DNA from: Paraescarpia echinospica
Taxonomy: Eukaryota; Annelida; Polychaeta; Sabellida; Siboglinidae
Length of the DNA stretch: 64,000 bases
NCBI GenBank assembly: GCA_020002185.1
Contig: CM034541.1
Span: forward strand, 32,797,852-32,861,851
Reading direction: 5' to 3'
Part shown: positions 1 through 11,040 of the stretch, piece by piece
Position numbering within the stretch: the stretch's first letter is position 1
How the letters are laid out: the number at the start of each line of letters is the position of its first letter
Made by a program: the position numbers and the translations under genes
The notes under the pieces: model-generated
The model's database searches: none
Seen by the model: only the letters and a program-made list of their open reading frames with translations
What the model was told of the DNA's origin: nothing

Positions 1-1390
1 GTTTTTCTTTTGCTTTCGGTTTAGAGTTTGCTTATACGAACATCTTGTTTTAGGGGTTGTCGAATAAATTCGCGTTCTCGGCGTCTTCTTTATGTTCCTT
101 GATGCCGGTTCCTCAGGTAAGCCTGACACACCACCATGTCAAAGATTCAAGACACCTGATTGATGAACTGATATCAATGACCCTACTCGAAGACGAAATT
201 TTTTACGTCCCACGATGTTGTAGCTCTCTTCACTAACACGTCTTTACCTAAGACTGTGAAGATAATCAAGACGAAACCACACGATTACACTACCCGTCAT
301 GGCATACGTCTCAGGGCAAAATTGGAATTTGAAGAAATCATGGACGTTGTTCTGAACACAACCTATTTCACGTAAAGAAACATTGTGTATCAACACAAAG
401 TTGGTTCATCAATGGCATACCATCAATCCCAACCTTTTCATGGAACATATCTAGCAAGCGGCCATCGCCACAGCTCATATCATCTGCAAAATTAGAATAT
501 GGAGAAAAGATGAAGATATGGATGACACAACACGCGACCGACCATCTCAACAAAGTGGAGGAGATCCATTGGCACACGAAGAATAAACAGAAGGAACAAA
601 GCCATTTTGGACACTTTACTAATAAGAAAAAATCAGGAGAGGTGAAACTAATGATCGAGAAGAATTCCCACACAGACCAATACCTATTACACCAGAAGAT
701 GGGAGTGATCCGTACGTTGTTAGACAGATGCGAAACACTTGTGACAGAGGAAGAAGACATACGAAAAGAAAGAAAATACACAAAGGAAGCGCTAATGAGA
801 TACGAGTATCCACAACGTTTCATAACAACATAGAACGACATAGAACAACAGAGAAAGATGAAACAAAAGAAGGGCGGTGACATCATGAAGAAGACTGTTG
901 GAAAGACAAGAGCAAAGGCGGCTTGTGGTACTTCCGTACGTTCAAGGTCTATCCAAAACTATACCATGGATAATGAATAAGTAGGCTTACCAGGTTAGCA
1001 CAGCAATCAATCCTCACAACACCATCACGAGATCAGTGGTAAAACCAACATATAAAATGGAACCATACAATATGTGCGAAAGGGTGTAGTATATATAGCG
1101 TGTACGAACTTTAATGTCATATACATCGCCGAGACGAAACGTATCTTAGGAATCCGCTTCAAAGAACACAACGAAGACACCGATAAAACATTGGAAAGCA
1201 GACCAAACACCCGAAGCAGTAAAACATTGGAAACAGAGGAAACAAATCAGCTATCACCGATCACATGATGCAACTGATTCACATAGTAGACTGGGGAGCA
1301 AGTTTGTAGAGAAGGAGTCGGACTGAGACAAGATACATCTGTATTATAAAATCCAAAGACAGCATGAATCGAGATTAGGGCTGGTGACGT
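1..1390 (+). pseudogene. Decayed Penelope-like retroelement (RT + GIY-YIG)
   Basis: This is a broken Penelope-like retroelement reading left to right in shifting frames. At 211-375 the frame reads HDVVALFTNTS then LNTTYF, which matches the palm region of Penelope reverse transcriptases around the first catalytic Asp (usual form DVxSLFTNxP). The second catalytic box, normally YVDD, is reduced to DMDDT near 515. At 640-830 HTDQYLLHQKMGVIRTLLDRC matches the conserved region after the palm. A GIY-YIG endonuclease follows at 1074-1390 (GVVYIACTNFNVIYIAETKR, then after a frameshift AITDHMMQLIHIVDW and MNRD). Several stops and frameshifts separate the blocks, so it cannot be active. The left end continues outside the window. 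The family assignment is secure because RT and GIY-YIG occur in the order typical of Penelope elements. Confidence 0.8.
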
Positions 1391-1492
1391 TCCATGTTTA
1401 CGACGATCTCCCGAAGAGCCACCAGGACGTGGCCGGGGGACACACACCGTATTGATACGTAAGCCTGCTCATAATGACTTTCGTGTCGCCGT

Positions 1493-1834
1493 CTAGCGAG
1501 AGCCGTCTGAAGGCTCGACAACTTCTATGTACAGGTTGGCCACAATGTGTGAGACAAGGGAACTCATGGCTGCAATGTGCTTTTGTTTGTAGAACTGTCC
1601 CTTGTATACGAAATACGTGGTGTTGAGGCAGAAGGTCAGCAGTTCAGTGATTTGGTCAATGTTGAGCCGGGTTTGCTGTTTCCATGTGGTGAGTTCTTCT
1701 AATTTACTGTTCACATGATCGTGTCTGGAACTTATTTGTTGATAAGCAGGGCTGACGACACTAGTTTCTGTTCGGGAGAAACTTCTAGGTCTTTGATCAG
1801 GTTGAAACAGTACCCGCTCTTCTTGCTGTGGCAC
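1493..1834 (-). pseudogene. Penelope-like reverse transcriptase fragment
   Basis: This minus-strand open frame of about 113 codons contains LNIDQITELLTFCLNTTYF, then KGQFYKQKHIAAMSS and SHIVANLYIE. These are the Penelope RT palm blocks whose usual forms are LNTTYF, GCAMGSPVS and IVANLYME. The AMGSP motif is corrupted to AMSSL. The upstream half of the open frame has no clear similarity. It faces the preceding copy tail-to-tail about 100 bp away and covers a different part of the RT, so it is a separate insertion or an inverted partner, not a continuation. Confidence 0.75.
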
Positions 1835-2699
1835 GGTGGCTATGGGGATAAAATGTTGGTCAGTGTTTTAGCTGCTTTGTAGGATATCCCGACCCAGTCA
1901 AAAGAAAACATCTTGTGATATATACAGAGAAACACAACCGTGGAAGAACCGTCTTATTTGTTACATGATAGTTTGTATGTCGTGATGTCTTTCACCTTGC
2001 ACTATGGAATATATCGGCTTAACTATCACAATGTTGCTCTGACACGAAAAGGATCTATTATATATGTGGCGGTTTCCTGGGTTTATCACGACCGACCCTA
2101 TTCCAACCAGACTCGTGCTTCTTTTCCCAGATGTTGTCTGTTACATGCCGCATTTCATATAGGCGTTTGAAAATGCTCGTTACTGAAGTTATCTAATCTA
2201 TTACTACTATTTAGGGTCAACGTTACCAACATAGGACTAATCCTTCGAGCATAGGATGTTAAAAAAAATGTTCTCCGATTACGATGATATTTTCACATTT
2301 TATGCCGAAGATACATACGGATCGAATGCCGAGCCGACAGATGACCAGTCTGCTCTAGCATTTCACATACATGTACCTATTTCTGAACATATATTGTGAA
2401 ACCTTCATAACAAGGTTTACGTAATTGCTTCTTATGCTGTAATTGTGAGATCACATAAAACAATTATCTTGTGTTATCAGACAAATACTGGTTGTGTGTC
2501 ATTTGTATCACGTGTACAGTTTCTAAAATAAATTGTCCTACACCTTATAGGGTCTGTCATTTAATTTCAGGAATATGATGTGTCTGACGTTATCTAATCA
2601 GTTACTGCTATTTAGAGCCTACACTGCCAACATAGGACGAATTATTCAAGCAGCTTAACCAAACCTTTTCTCCTATTTATACTATATTTTCACAGTATA
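1835..2699. other. AT-rich spacer without recognisable genes
   Basis: I see no coding homology. Two loosely similar stretches (near 2185-2260 and 2588-2650, sharing 'TTATCTAATC...ACTGC/ACTATTTAG' and 'CCAACATAGGAC') suggest an old direct duplication about 400 bp apart. Confidence 0.4.
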
Positions 2700-2734
2700 A
2701 GTAGTTATGTAGGTGGTCCAGCGTGCAGGCTTTG

Positions 2735-2930
2735 CGCGCCCCGGTGCAAATCCCATGTTAAAAGATAGGATTTTGCACCAGGGCGCGCCTGGGTTAAAGG
2801 ATAGGGATTTTGCTCCAGAGCGCGCCTGGGTTAAAAAATAGGAAATTTTCTCCATGTTAAAGCATAGGAGCAATTACAGTAAACGTATAAAGGAAATTTT
2901 GAATTTTCCTCATGTTAAAGGATAGGAGAT
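2735..2930. repeat. Short tandem repeat, ~37 bp unit
   Basis: The block TTAAAGGATAGG followed by ATTTTGCTCCAGAGCGCGCC recurs at about 37 bp spacing, with two good copies (2757-2830) and decaying copies of the TTAAARSATAGGA part at about 2832, 2858 and 2914. The GCGCGCC core stands out from the AT-rich surroundings. Confidence 0.6.
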
Positions 2931-3059
2931 ATTATCGTAAATGTATTCGACGACTTTTTGAAAAAATAAACGATTGTTTTTCGAACAGAGCTACCATCTT
3001 GGAATTATACGTTTGGTATCATTTCCGTACGGTTGTACTCAAATTCGCGTCTCTTATAA

Positions 3060-3390
3060 ATCCCGTACTCGAGACGTGTCTGGACATGTTTGTTTGTTGC
3101 GAGCGTGAGCGTGCGCGCCATGTATGACGTCATTAAACTGCTACGCGCAGTAATTTTGTACGCGAGATGAGTTGGTTATACAGGTAATGATTTGGTTAGC
3201 CATCGTTTTGAACTTGCGCATATGTAATATAATTCCATCATGTGACGTCATGATGCAGTGACATCATCAAACTATACGTGTCTGGACATGTTTATTGTTT
3301 GCGGGTTCGAGCGCGCTCGCGTCCTGTATAACGTCAAAGCTATCTTTGTGATTTGGTTAGCCATCCTTTGTAAGAACTTTATTAGAAAAT
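3060..3390 (+). repeat. Degenerate direct repeat pair
   Basis: 'GTGTCTGGACATGTTT' followed by a GAGCGNGCGCG stretch and a TATRACGTCA motif occurs at 3076-3135 and again at 3279-3335. 'TGATTTGGTTAGCCATC' follows each copy (3187 and 3349). Together they form an approximately 200 bp direct duplication with many substitutions. Confidence 0.7.
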
Positions 3391-3702
3391 TCAATCACGA
3401 CCTTCAGAGTAAAATCATTGTTCACTACACTACAGGTATATCACGCTATAAGCAAACTGGTAGTATCAACTAGTAATCAAGCCCAAGGCTCTATGTATTG
3501 AAAGAACATCCATGTATTTGTCTAGTGTTAAGCCACAGGGAAATATAAAACAGTTACTTATCTGTTAAAACACTCAAACTACCAGCTATTTATGTAGGAT
3601 TGTGATCAATCCCTTTGACCTGTTACATTACCTAACATACGGCATTTGTACTTACCAGACCTTATATTAACATCGACATAGTTAATACTCTTTTGTGAGA
3701 AG

Positions 3703-4170
3703 GTGGTTGGCTCTGAAAAGAACTGTTTAAATATTGTAGAAATTCATCAAGTGCCTCATGCCTTCAAAAAGGCAACCGGCGCCAAAAGCCAATCGAACAT
3801 CCCCGGCCCCAGCCTCGACAGCTGTCGGCACACTATCGACCCCGACAGCAACTGGAATAGTGCTGGTCCCAACACAACTGTCCTCCTTATAAAGTTCATC
3901 TTTGTTTCTTCCGTGCACTCGCGCGAAGTCGAGGAGCTGATATTCATCATCTTGACCGTCATGTTGGTGCGAAGAAGGCTGCCAACGCTCCATAAAGCAG
4001 TATTGAAGGGCACCAAGTAGACCGTCAATCCTCCGAAAATACCATCCCAGGTGGTAGGCGCCAAGAAGTCCGTCAATCCTCCAAAAACAGCACCAAAAGG
4101 GACAAAAAAGACTGCAACGATTAAAAAAACCAGCCACAAATCGGGCAAAATAACTCATAACGACAACGAA
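3703..4170 (+). pseudogene. Unidentified basic Lys/Pro-rich frame with one internal stop
   Basis: In one frame the strand reads about 105 codons to a TAG at 4018 and then continues to 4170. The distal part is strongly basic and internally repeated (TVNPPKIPSQVVGAKK and SVNPPKTAPKGTKKT, about 42 bp apart), resembling DNA-binding basic tails. The opposite strand is open too in two overlapping frames (130 and 143 codons), so openness alone proves little. I recognise no family. It lies between the first pair of direct repeats of the 3.4-5.3 kb locus, suggesting it belonged to the same element. Confidence 0.25.
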
Positions 4171-4230
4171 TAAAATAAGGCGCCTGGTAATGTGTATAAT
4201 TTCTTTATATAACAGTTCGACAGAACATAA

Positions 4231-4306
4231 AGGTCACGTGGGCGTGCCGAAAGATTATGGATTGTAGGATAGTACATTAAGGTCACGTGGATGTGCCGAA
4301 AGATCA
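4231..4306. repeat. Two-copy 49-bp tandem repeat
   Basis: 'AAGGTCACGTGG' followed by 'GTGCCGAAAGAT' is present twice, at 4230 and 4279. Each copy contains a CACGTG E-box palindrome. Function unknown. Confidence 0.6.
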
Positions 4307-5346
4307 CCGACTTCAGAGTGCAAACTACACATGCACAGTCGATAGATTAGAAAATTCAAAAGCACGGACTGCAAAGTAAAACTCTCTTTCACCACAGACA
4401 CATCATGCTATAATGCAATCCGGTATAAACTCGTAACCAAGGCTCTATGTGTTGGAAAAACATCCGTGTATTTGTCTTGTGTTAAAAATAGGGAATTATA
4501 AAACAGTTACTCAAACTACCTGCTATCTGTGTAATATTTTGGTCAAACCCTTTGTCATGTAACAGTTTTTGTCATACGCAATTTGTACTTACCAAGTTTA
4601 GTGCAGTTGATAGCCTGCTTTCAAAGTATTTTGAAGTGATACTCCGTGTCCAAGTGATTACGACTCGATGGCCTTGAAACTAAAGTCGGCAAACCTCTTT
4701 TTTTCGAAACAGGCGCGTAACAAAGTGAAGCGTTATGATGAACAGTATATGACCATAATATTCTTCCAGACAGGGTGTTCCAGTATTTATATAGTTTACT
4801 GTGTTAACAGTTAAGTGTACAAACTAACATTAGATCGTTTTTGATCTGTTTTCATACTGTAGTATATAAATTCGTGCTTCTTCGGTAAAAACCTTTCAAA
4901 CAATATTCTATCATAAAAGCCCTAACCTGGCATGGGTAACCGAAAACGACCTCGTATATACATACATAGAGTATGTATTAATGTCTAATCTCTGGTTCTT
5001 GTAGTTATGGAGTGTGACATGTAAATACGTTTGTGTTGTATTGGAATAAAATATGCAAACTGCGCAGTCAGTAGATTAGAACGAATCAGGCGCGTAACAA
5101 AGTGAAGCGTTATGATAGAACAGTACAGGTGTACAGGAACATAATAACCTTCCAGATAGGATATACCAGTATTTATATAGTTTATCGTATTAATGGTCAA
5201 GTGTATAAAGACTCATAAGAACGTTTTTATCTTTATTCCATACTGTAGTGTTTAACGTCGTGCGTCTTCGGGAAACCTTTCAAACTTGCTTCTGTTATAA
5301 AACACCTAACCTTATATTGGTAACCGAAAATGGACCCATAGAGATA

Positions 5347-6902
5347 TACATAAAACATTCAACATACACAACATACACAACACACACAACATACACAACA
5401 CACACACAACACACACAATACACACAACACACACAACATACGACACACACACATACACACACACACAACATACCCAACACATACACAACTTACACAACAC
5501 ACAACATACACAACACATGCACAGCACATCACACAACACATACAACACACCCACAACGTATCCAACACAGCATACACAACACACACAACATACACAACAC
5601 ACACAACATACCCAACACACGCAACACACAAAACATACAACACACACACAACATACACAACACACAGCATACACAACACACACACAGCATACACAACATA
5701 CACAACACACAGAGCATACACAACACACACAACATACACAACATACAACATACCCAACACAACATACACAACACATGCACAGCACATCACACAACACATA
5801 CAACACACATCAACGTATCCAACACACAGCATACACAACACACAACATACACAACACACACAACATACCCAACACACGCAACACACACAACATACAACAC
5901 AAACACAACATGCACAACACACACAGCATACACAACATACACAACACACACACAACATACACAACACACAGAGCATACACAACACACACAACAAACAACA
6001 TATCCAACACAACATACACAACACACAGAGCATACACAACATACACAACACACAACATACCCAACACACAACACATACACAACATATACAACACACAACA
6101 TACCCAACTCAACATACACAACACACAACATACACAACACGCACACAACATACACAACACAAACAACATACACAACACACACAACATACACAACATACCC
6201 AACACACGCAACACACACAACATACAACACACACACAACATACACAACACACACAACATACACAACACACACAGCATACACAGCATACACAACACACACA
6301 ACATACACAACAGACAACATACACAACATACCCAACACAACATACACAACATACCCAACACACAACACATAGACAACATACACAACACACAACATACCCA
6401 ACTCAACATACACAACACACAACATACCCAACTCAACATACACAACATACACAACACACACACAACATACACAACACACACAACACATACACAACACACA
6501 CAACATACACAACACACACACAACACACACAACATACAACACACACACACACACACACAACATACCCAACACACAACACACACACAACATACCCAACACA
6601 CAACACATACACAACACACGCAACACACACAACATACACAACATACCCAAAACACAACATACACAACACACAACATACTCAACATATACACACACACACA
6701 TAACATACCCAACACACAACATACACAACGTACACAACACACAACATACCCAACACACAACATACACAACACACTACATACACAACATACATAACACACA
6801 CAACATACACAACATACAACATACACAACATATACAACATACACAACACACACAACATACACAACACACACAACACACACAACACACACACACACACAAC
6901 AG
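5347..6902. repeat. 1.55 kb simple-sequence array, CA/CATA-rich
   Basis: An uninterrupted irregular array of ACACAACATACACAAC-type units with local CATGCACAGCACATC and CATACCCAACACA variants. The strand is almost pure A/C with T, so all frames of both strands stay open and give low-complexity His/Thr/Gln or Cys/Val peptides. This is a minisatellite, not a gene. Higher-order units repeat: the block around 5513-5575 recurs near 5775-5835. Confidence 0.95.
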
Positions 6903-6904
6903 AA

Positions 6905-7110
6905 CTTTGGAGCAAATTCGACGCGTTGTTGCGTCAAATCCCTCTTTTTGGAGCAAATAGACGGGTTATCGCGTCAAATCCCTCTTTTTGGAGCAAATTC
7001 GACGCGTTGTCGCGTAAAATCCCTCCTTTTCGGGGCAAGTTCGACGCGTTGTCGTGTCAAATCCCTCTTTTTGGAGCAAATTCGTCAGTTTATCGCGTGA
7101 CATCTCTATC
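6905..7110. repeat. Tandem repeat, ~40 bp unit, 4-5 copies
   Basis: The unit CTTTTTGGAGCAAATTCGAC followed by GCGTTGTCGCGTCAAATCCCT starts at 6944, 6984, about 7025 and 7067, with a partial copy before and a decayed copy after. It begins exactly where the CA-rich array stops. The apparent 87-codon frame here is a by-product of the repeat. Confidence 0.85.
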
Positions 7111-8259
7111 AAACTTAGCGCACGAGACTACGGCCGAGACATTGCATGAGACTACGTTTTCCAAGAACCATTCCGTTCTTTACATTTGAACAGTAAACAC
7201 GTACATCATGAGCTTATGGACTAGTCTACCAGCTACCAACAAGCCTACACCATCATCATCATTACGTGCAGCCTACCAGTACCCAGATTGCAAGAGACAT
7301 TTCACACATCGATACAACTTGAAATGACACAGTATCCTCAGTCGCTGTGCACTGTCGACAAACGCTACATTGCTGAAATCACTTGTCCTGAAGCTCACTA
7401 CGACATCTGTGTAACACCAAACACTTATACCAAAGAGTGACAAGAACCAAACTTGTCGGACAAACGAAACATCAAACACTTAGATCAACGAGCGACAAGA
7501 ACCAAACATCGCATACCTTCATGTCAAGAGACGATCATCTGTTCAGATTCACATCCAACGAGACGAACATAGGACTCGTATGAGGTATCGCTTCTTTTAA
7601 CGGAAAACATATATATATGAAACATCCGTCTTTACAACGTAACAATTCTATATTTACAAATAGTGCGAGCGATCAGACATGATACGACCTTCTCGAGAGT
7701 CGAAAAAGGAAAGACCAGAATTGTCGGAAGTATGGTATATACACTAGTTTTCGGCGTCATCTCATTTGCATAACCATTCAGACCGAACGTACATCACATG
7801 ACTTCCCTTAACACAAAAAAACTGGGCACGTTCATAAGAGAGGCGACATCCGACGCCACTCAACGGACACCAATGTAATTAGTCAGAGTATTGCCATCTA
7901 CCAGCCATGATAGATCTCTACTCGTTGACACACTTCCGGGAATACCGGAAGCATAGAGGCCGCCATGACAGTCAAGTAACTTCCGGTGCGACGGCACTTC
8001 CGACCTAGCGTTCCTAGTAGAGGCAGTCATAATTGGACATGTAGATGTTTGCCAAACAAATCACCAACGCAAAGTTACTGAATGCACAGATCTGTTATTC
8101 TTCGGGCGACGGAACGCAATATTGACTGGCACTGATTAGGCATAATTAAAAAGATTGCATGCAATCAAAGTAACTAACAATAATGACTAATCGGTCGTTT
8201 TGCTAACATAGCACAACACAACACAGAAACATGTATCGGATTACGTTGCAATACTGTAA
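7111..8259. other. Spacer; one degenerate C2H2-like finger, otherwise nothing recognised
   Basis: Near 7275-7330 the plus strand reads YQYPDCKRHFTHRYNLK followed by a stop and H. This is the spacing of a C2H2 finger with the first Cys changed and a stop before the second His. No neighbouring fingers are seen, so it is at most a relic. The rest has no coding signal that I can support. Confidence 0.3.
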
Positions 8260-9511
8260 CACTTAAGTAATATTACACCAGTAGATATCATCTATTTAGA
8301 TTTTCAAAAAGCTTTCGACAAAGTACCACATCAAAGATTACTCCTTAAGCTAAAGGCCCATGGCATAGGAAATGGTATAATAAACTGGATAGAAAAATGG
8401 CTGAATGACAGAAGACAACGTGTAGTAGTTGATGGGGAGGCTTCAAACTGGAAATCGGTATTGAGTGGGGTACCACAGGGATCAGTACTAGGACCTATAT
8501 TATTCTTAATATATATCAACGATTTGGACGATGATATAACAAGCAAGGTGTTAAAATTTGCGGATGATACAAAAGTGTTTAGAAGGATTAAAAGTGATGG
8601 AGACAGACAGCATTTACAAGATGATCTTGATAGGTTGATCAAATGGTCTGAAAAGTGGCAAATGCTGTTCAATTTTGGGAAATGTAAATGCCTCCACACA
8701 GGTCATGGGAATGAAGAGGTAAAATATAAAATGGGGGGTACTGTTCTAAGTACTACTGTAAAAGAAAAGGACTTAGGGTTAACCATTAGTGCTGATATGA
8801 AGGTTTCAGAGCAGTGCGGAATTGCAGCGTCAAAGGGAAATCAAATCCTTGGATTAATTAGGCGAAATATAGCGTATAAGAAAAAAGAATTAATAGTACC
8901 GCTGTACAAAACAATAGTGAGGCCTCATTTAGAATATTGTATACAAGCATGGAGGCCATATCGCAAGAAGGACATAGATATGTTAGAAAGAGTACAGAGG
9001 AGAGCGACTAAAATGATATCAAATCTGAGGGATCTTAGTTACGAAATACGCCTAAAAGAATGTGGTTTAACAACATTAGAGACCAGGAGATTGAGAGGAG
9101 ATCACATAGAAGTGTTTAAAATATTGAATGGTTATGAAAATATTGATAGAAACATTTTTTTTTCAGTTAAGAAAAATAGAAGGACCAGAGGACATGAAGC
9201 TACATTAGTAAAGGAGCAGTGTAGATTAGATATAAGAAAGTTCTCATTCTCACAAAGGACTGTAAATGAATGGAACAGATTATCTCCTGATTGTGTTGGT
9301 GCTAGTAGCGTGAATATGTTTAAAAATAAAATCGACACACACCTTAAAAAGGCGGGATACATGTAGATAAAAAGTATTGGACTCTCGATAAGCCAAAAGG
9401 CTTCCTTGTCCACCTGCCATCCAGAGTAATTTTCTGGATGGCAATCTTGTTAAATCTACTAAATGCGGTCTAGTTGCATGTATGTATGTATGTATGTATG
9501 TATGTATGTAT
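8260..9511 (+). mobile_element. 5'-truncated CR1/jockey-type LINE, intact RT C-terminal half
   Basis: An uninterrupted frame of 368 codons (8260-9366, stop TAG) starts inside the reverse transcriptase. It has DIIYLDFQKAFDKVPH (motif A), SGVPQGSVLGPILFLIY (motif B), LKFADDTKVF (catalytic ADD of motif C), then KDLGLTISADM and RPHLEYCIQAW of the thumb region. It ends like full-length family members with NRLSPDCVGAS and a Lys-rich tail. The 3' UTR carries a perfect stem-loop at 9415-9443 and ends in a (TGTA)n tail at 9474-9511. Upstream the RT fingers and endonuclease are missing and the frame opens directly after a stop at 8257, so this is a classic 5'-truncated insertion. The absence of stops suggests it is fairly young. 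It is inactive because it is truncated. Confidence 0.92.
9415..9443 (+). other. Perfect 11-bp stem-loop in LINE 3' UTR
   Basis: TGCCATCCAGA and TCTGGATGGCA flank a 7-nt loop. Its position just before the microsatellite tail is where CR1/L2-type LINE RNAs carry the hairpin recognised by their own RT. The role here is inferred. Confidence 0.75.
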
Positions 9512-9579
9512 GGAAATTTGCGGAATTTGTCTAATCTAAAAACAGATTAGTTGAAAACCAACCAATATCATTTATTTAG

Positions 9580-9703
9580 CTGAAATGTTGGTTGTTTTAG
9601 CTAATATATTGGTCAACCAGCTAAAATGGTGGATGTTTTAGCTAATATATTGGTCAACCAGCTCAAATGATGGTTGTTTTAACTAATATATTGGTCAACC
9701 AGT
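9580..9703. repeat. 41-bp tandem repeat, three copies
   Basis: The unit contains GTTTTAGCTAATATATTGGT followed by CAACCAGC and repeats at 41-bp spacing. The AATATATTGGT core reappears, palindromic, near 10920-10950 (ACCAATATATTGGT), so both may be subterminal motifs of one old element covering about 9.53-10.97 kb. Confidence 0.75.
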
Positions 9704-9722
9704 GACAAATACGGAGTTGGTT

Positions 9723-9790
9723 TATTTGTCAAACGGTCATTTGCCCAACGGTCATTTGTCAAAAGGTCATTTACCCAACGGTATTTGCCC
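9723..9790. repeat. 15-bp short tandem repeats
   Basis: CAAACGGTCATTTGC, CCAACGGTCATTTGT, CAAAAGGTCATTTAC and CCAACGGTATTTGC follow each other directly, next to the left arm of the inverted-repeat element. Confidence 0.7.
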
Positions 9791-9796
9791 AGCTCT

Positions 9797-10451
9797 CAAG
9801 TGGGAAATGGGTCATTTGCCCAGTTTTTAAAACAATGCAATAAATGAAATGAAAGTTACAAAAAGTTTTTATATTGTTTATTTGGTAACAAACAAACAAA
9901 TGACAATTGGTATTGCTAAAACTATGGAAACAATTTAGATCGTGTCATCCACTAATGTTCAACATACAATTGCCAGCATAAGTAACTGTGTAGCAGTGTG
10001 TACAGGTCAGGTAAAACCTAGGGATACAGCGGGCGGAAATTACGTCACAGAAAGAAAGTCAAGGGAATAGAGTCACAGTGTTGGCTAAGAAAAAGTCACA
10101 GGAAATAATGTCACACTATAATTTTTATTTTAACCTCCATCATTGGTTCAGACTAAACTCATATGATCACTATCAAATATCAAGCTGGGCTTATAGCCTC
10201 AAGGAATTTGTGAAGTCACTTTATTAGACGTTGTATTTGTAGGCAGTATTAAGCACTGGGAGGCCAAGACGGTGTATATGTGAGCACTGGGAAGCCAGAG
10301 ACCCATGTGACAACGGATGATAACTGAGGCACAGATAACTTAATATAAACTAGGAAGCCATAAAATCAGATGAACTGTTAATCAAAACTGTTTTTCAACT
10401 TTCAATTTATTTTATTTTTCACAACTGGGCAAATGACCTTTTTCCCACTTG
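9797..10451. mobile_element. 655-bp non-autonomous element with 29-bp inverted ends
   Basis: The 29 bp at 9797-9825 (starting CAAGTGGGAAAT) are the reverse complement of 10423-10451 with two mismatches. Nothing between them codes for a protein. No convincing target duplication is visible because the left end merges into 15-bp repeats built from the same GGTCATTTGCCC motif. A MITE is the simplest reading. Confidence 0.6.
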
Positions 10452-11040
10452 ACCAATATGTCTGATGTCCGGTAACCAAACACATTGGTTACCGTATTTT
10501 GCAGTTATGTACATTGTAAGATATTTATCAAAACTCAAATTTGTTCCACAAGCATGCTCATAGATTATCTGTGTGTTAAGGAATAGTGGTGAGCATATCA
10601 CTATGCCGGCAGGGTATATTGCATACATACTAATTTAAACGATGAATTACCACAAGTTAGACCAGGACACTTACTGTAACTTAATTTTCGAATATAATAT
10701 TATCTCCAACACAACTCTAATATCGCCCGCGTAAATTGATGTGCAGCAGTAGCGTAATTTCATAGAACACCTTATTCACCTACCGTAATGGTCTATCCAG
10801 GTAATAATATTCTAGATAAAGCATTTGGTAATATTCGAATCAGTACAACTGGTCATAGATTAACTAATTTATATTGGTTGTATCCAATATCGCTCCAATT
10901 TATATGACCCAAATACATTAACCAATATATTGGTTAAATTGGTTAATATTGGCTGAGAAGTGAAAAGTTGATTTTCAAACACCATTCGTAATGAGTGACG
11001 TTCTTTAGTGAAAAGTGGTTTCTATGATATGGCGGGCATA
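10452..11040. other. AT-rich spacer
   Basis: No coding homology is seen. A palindromic ACCAATATATTGGT lies at about 10920, related to the 41-bp repeat unit at 9.6 kb. Confidence 0.4.

Larger units (their letters stand above)
3378..5345 (+). repeat. Nested degenerate direct repeats (possible relic of one large element)
   Basis: Two pairs of long direct repeats lie here. 'ATTAGAAAATTCAA' through 'AAGGCTCTATGTRTTG' and 'ATAAAACAGTTACT' is at 3381-3570 and again at 4347-4520. 'CAGGCGCGTAACAAAGTGAA' through 'CATACTGTAGTRT' and 'GGTAACCGAAAA' is at 4711-4950 and again at 5088-5330. The first pair brackets a lysine/proline-rich open frame at 3703-4170. The arrangement resembles a decayed element with terminal or internal direct repeats, but no polymerase, integrase or transposase is visible. 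The class is unknown. Confidence 0.6.

Noticed and set aside
3727..4158. Minus-strand hydrophobic frame of 143 codons as a membrane protein
   Set aside because: It is antisense to the repeated Lys/Pro frame, and a low stop density on both strands explains it; no homology recognised.
5248..6956. Long open frames on both strands (up to 425 codons) of His/Thr/Gln or Cys/Val repeats
   Set aside because: They are translations of the CA/CATA simple repeat; every frame is open because stop codons cannot occur in the repeat units.
5513..7110. Array with regular units resembling a CRISPR
   Set aside because: No unique spacers between conserved repeats, no cas genes, eukaryotic context.
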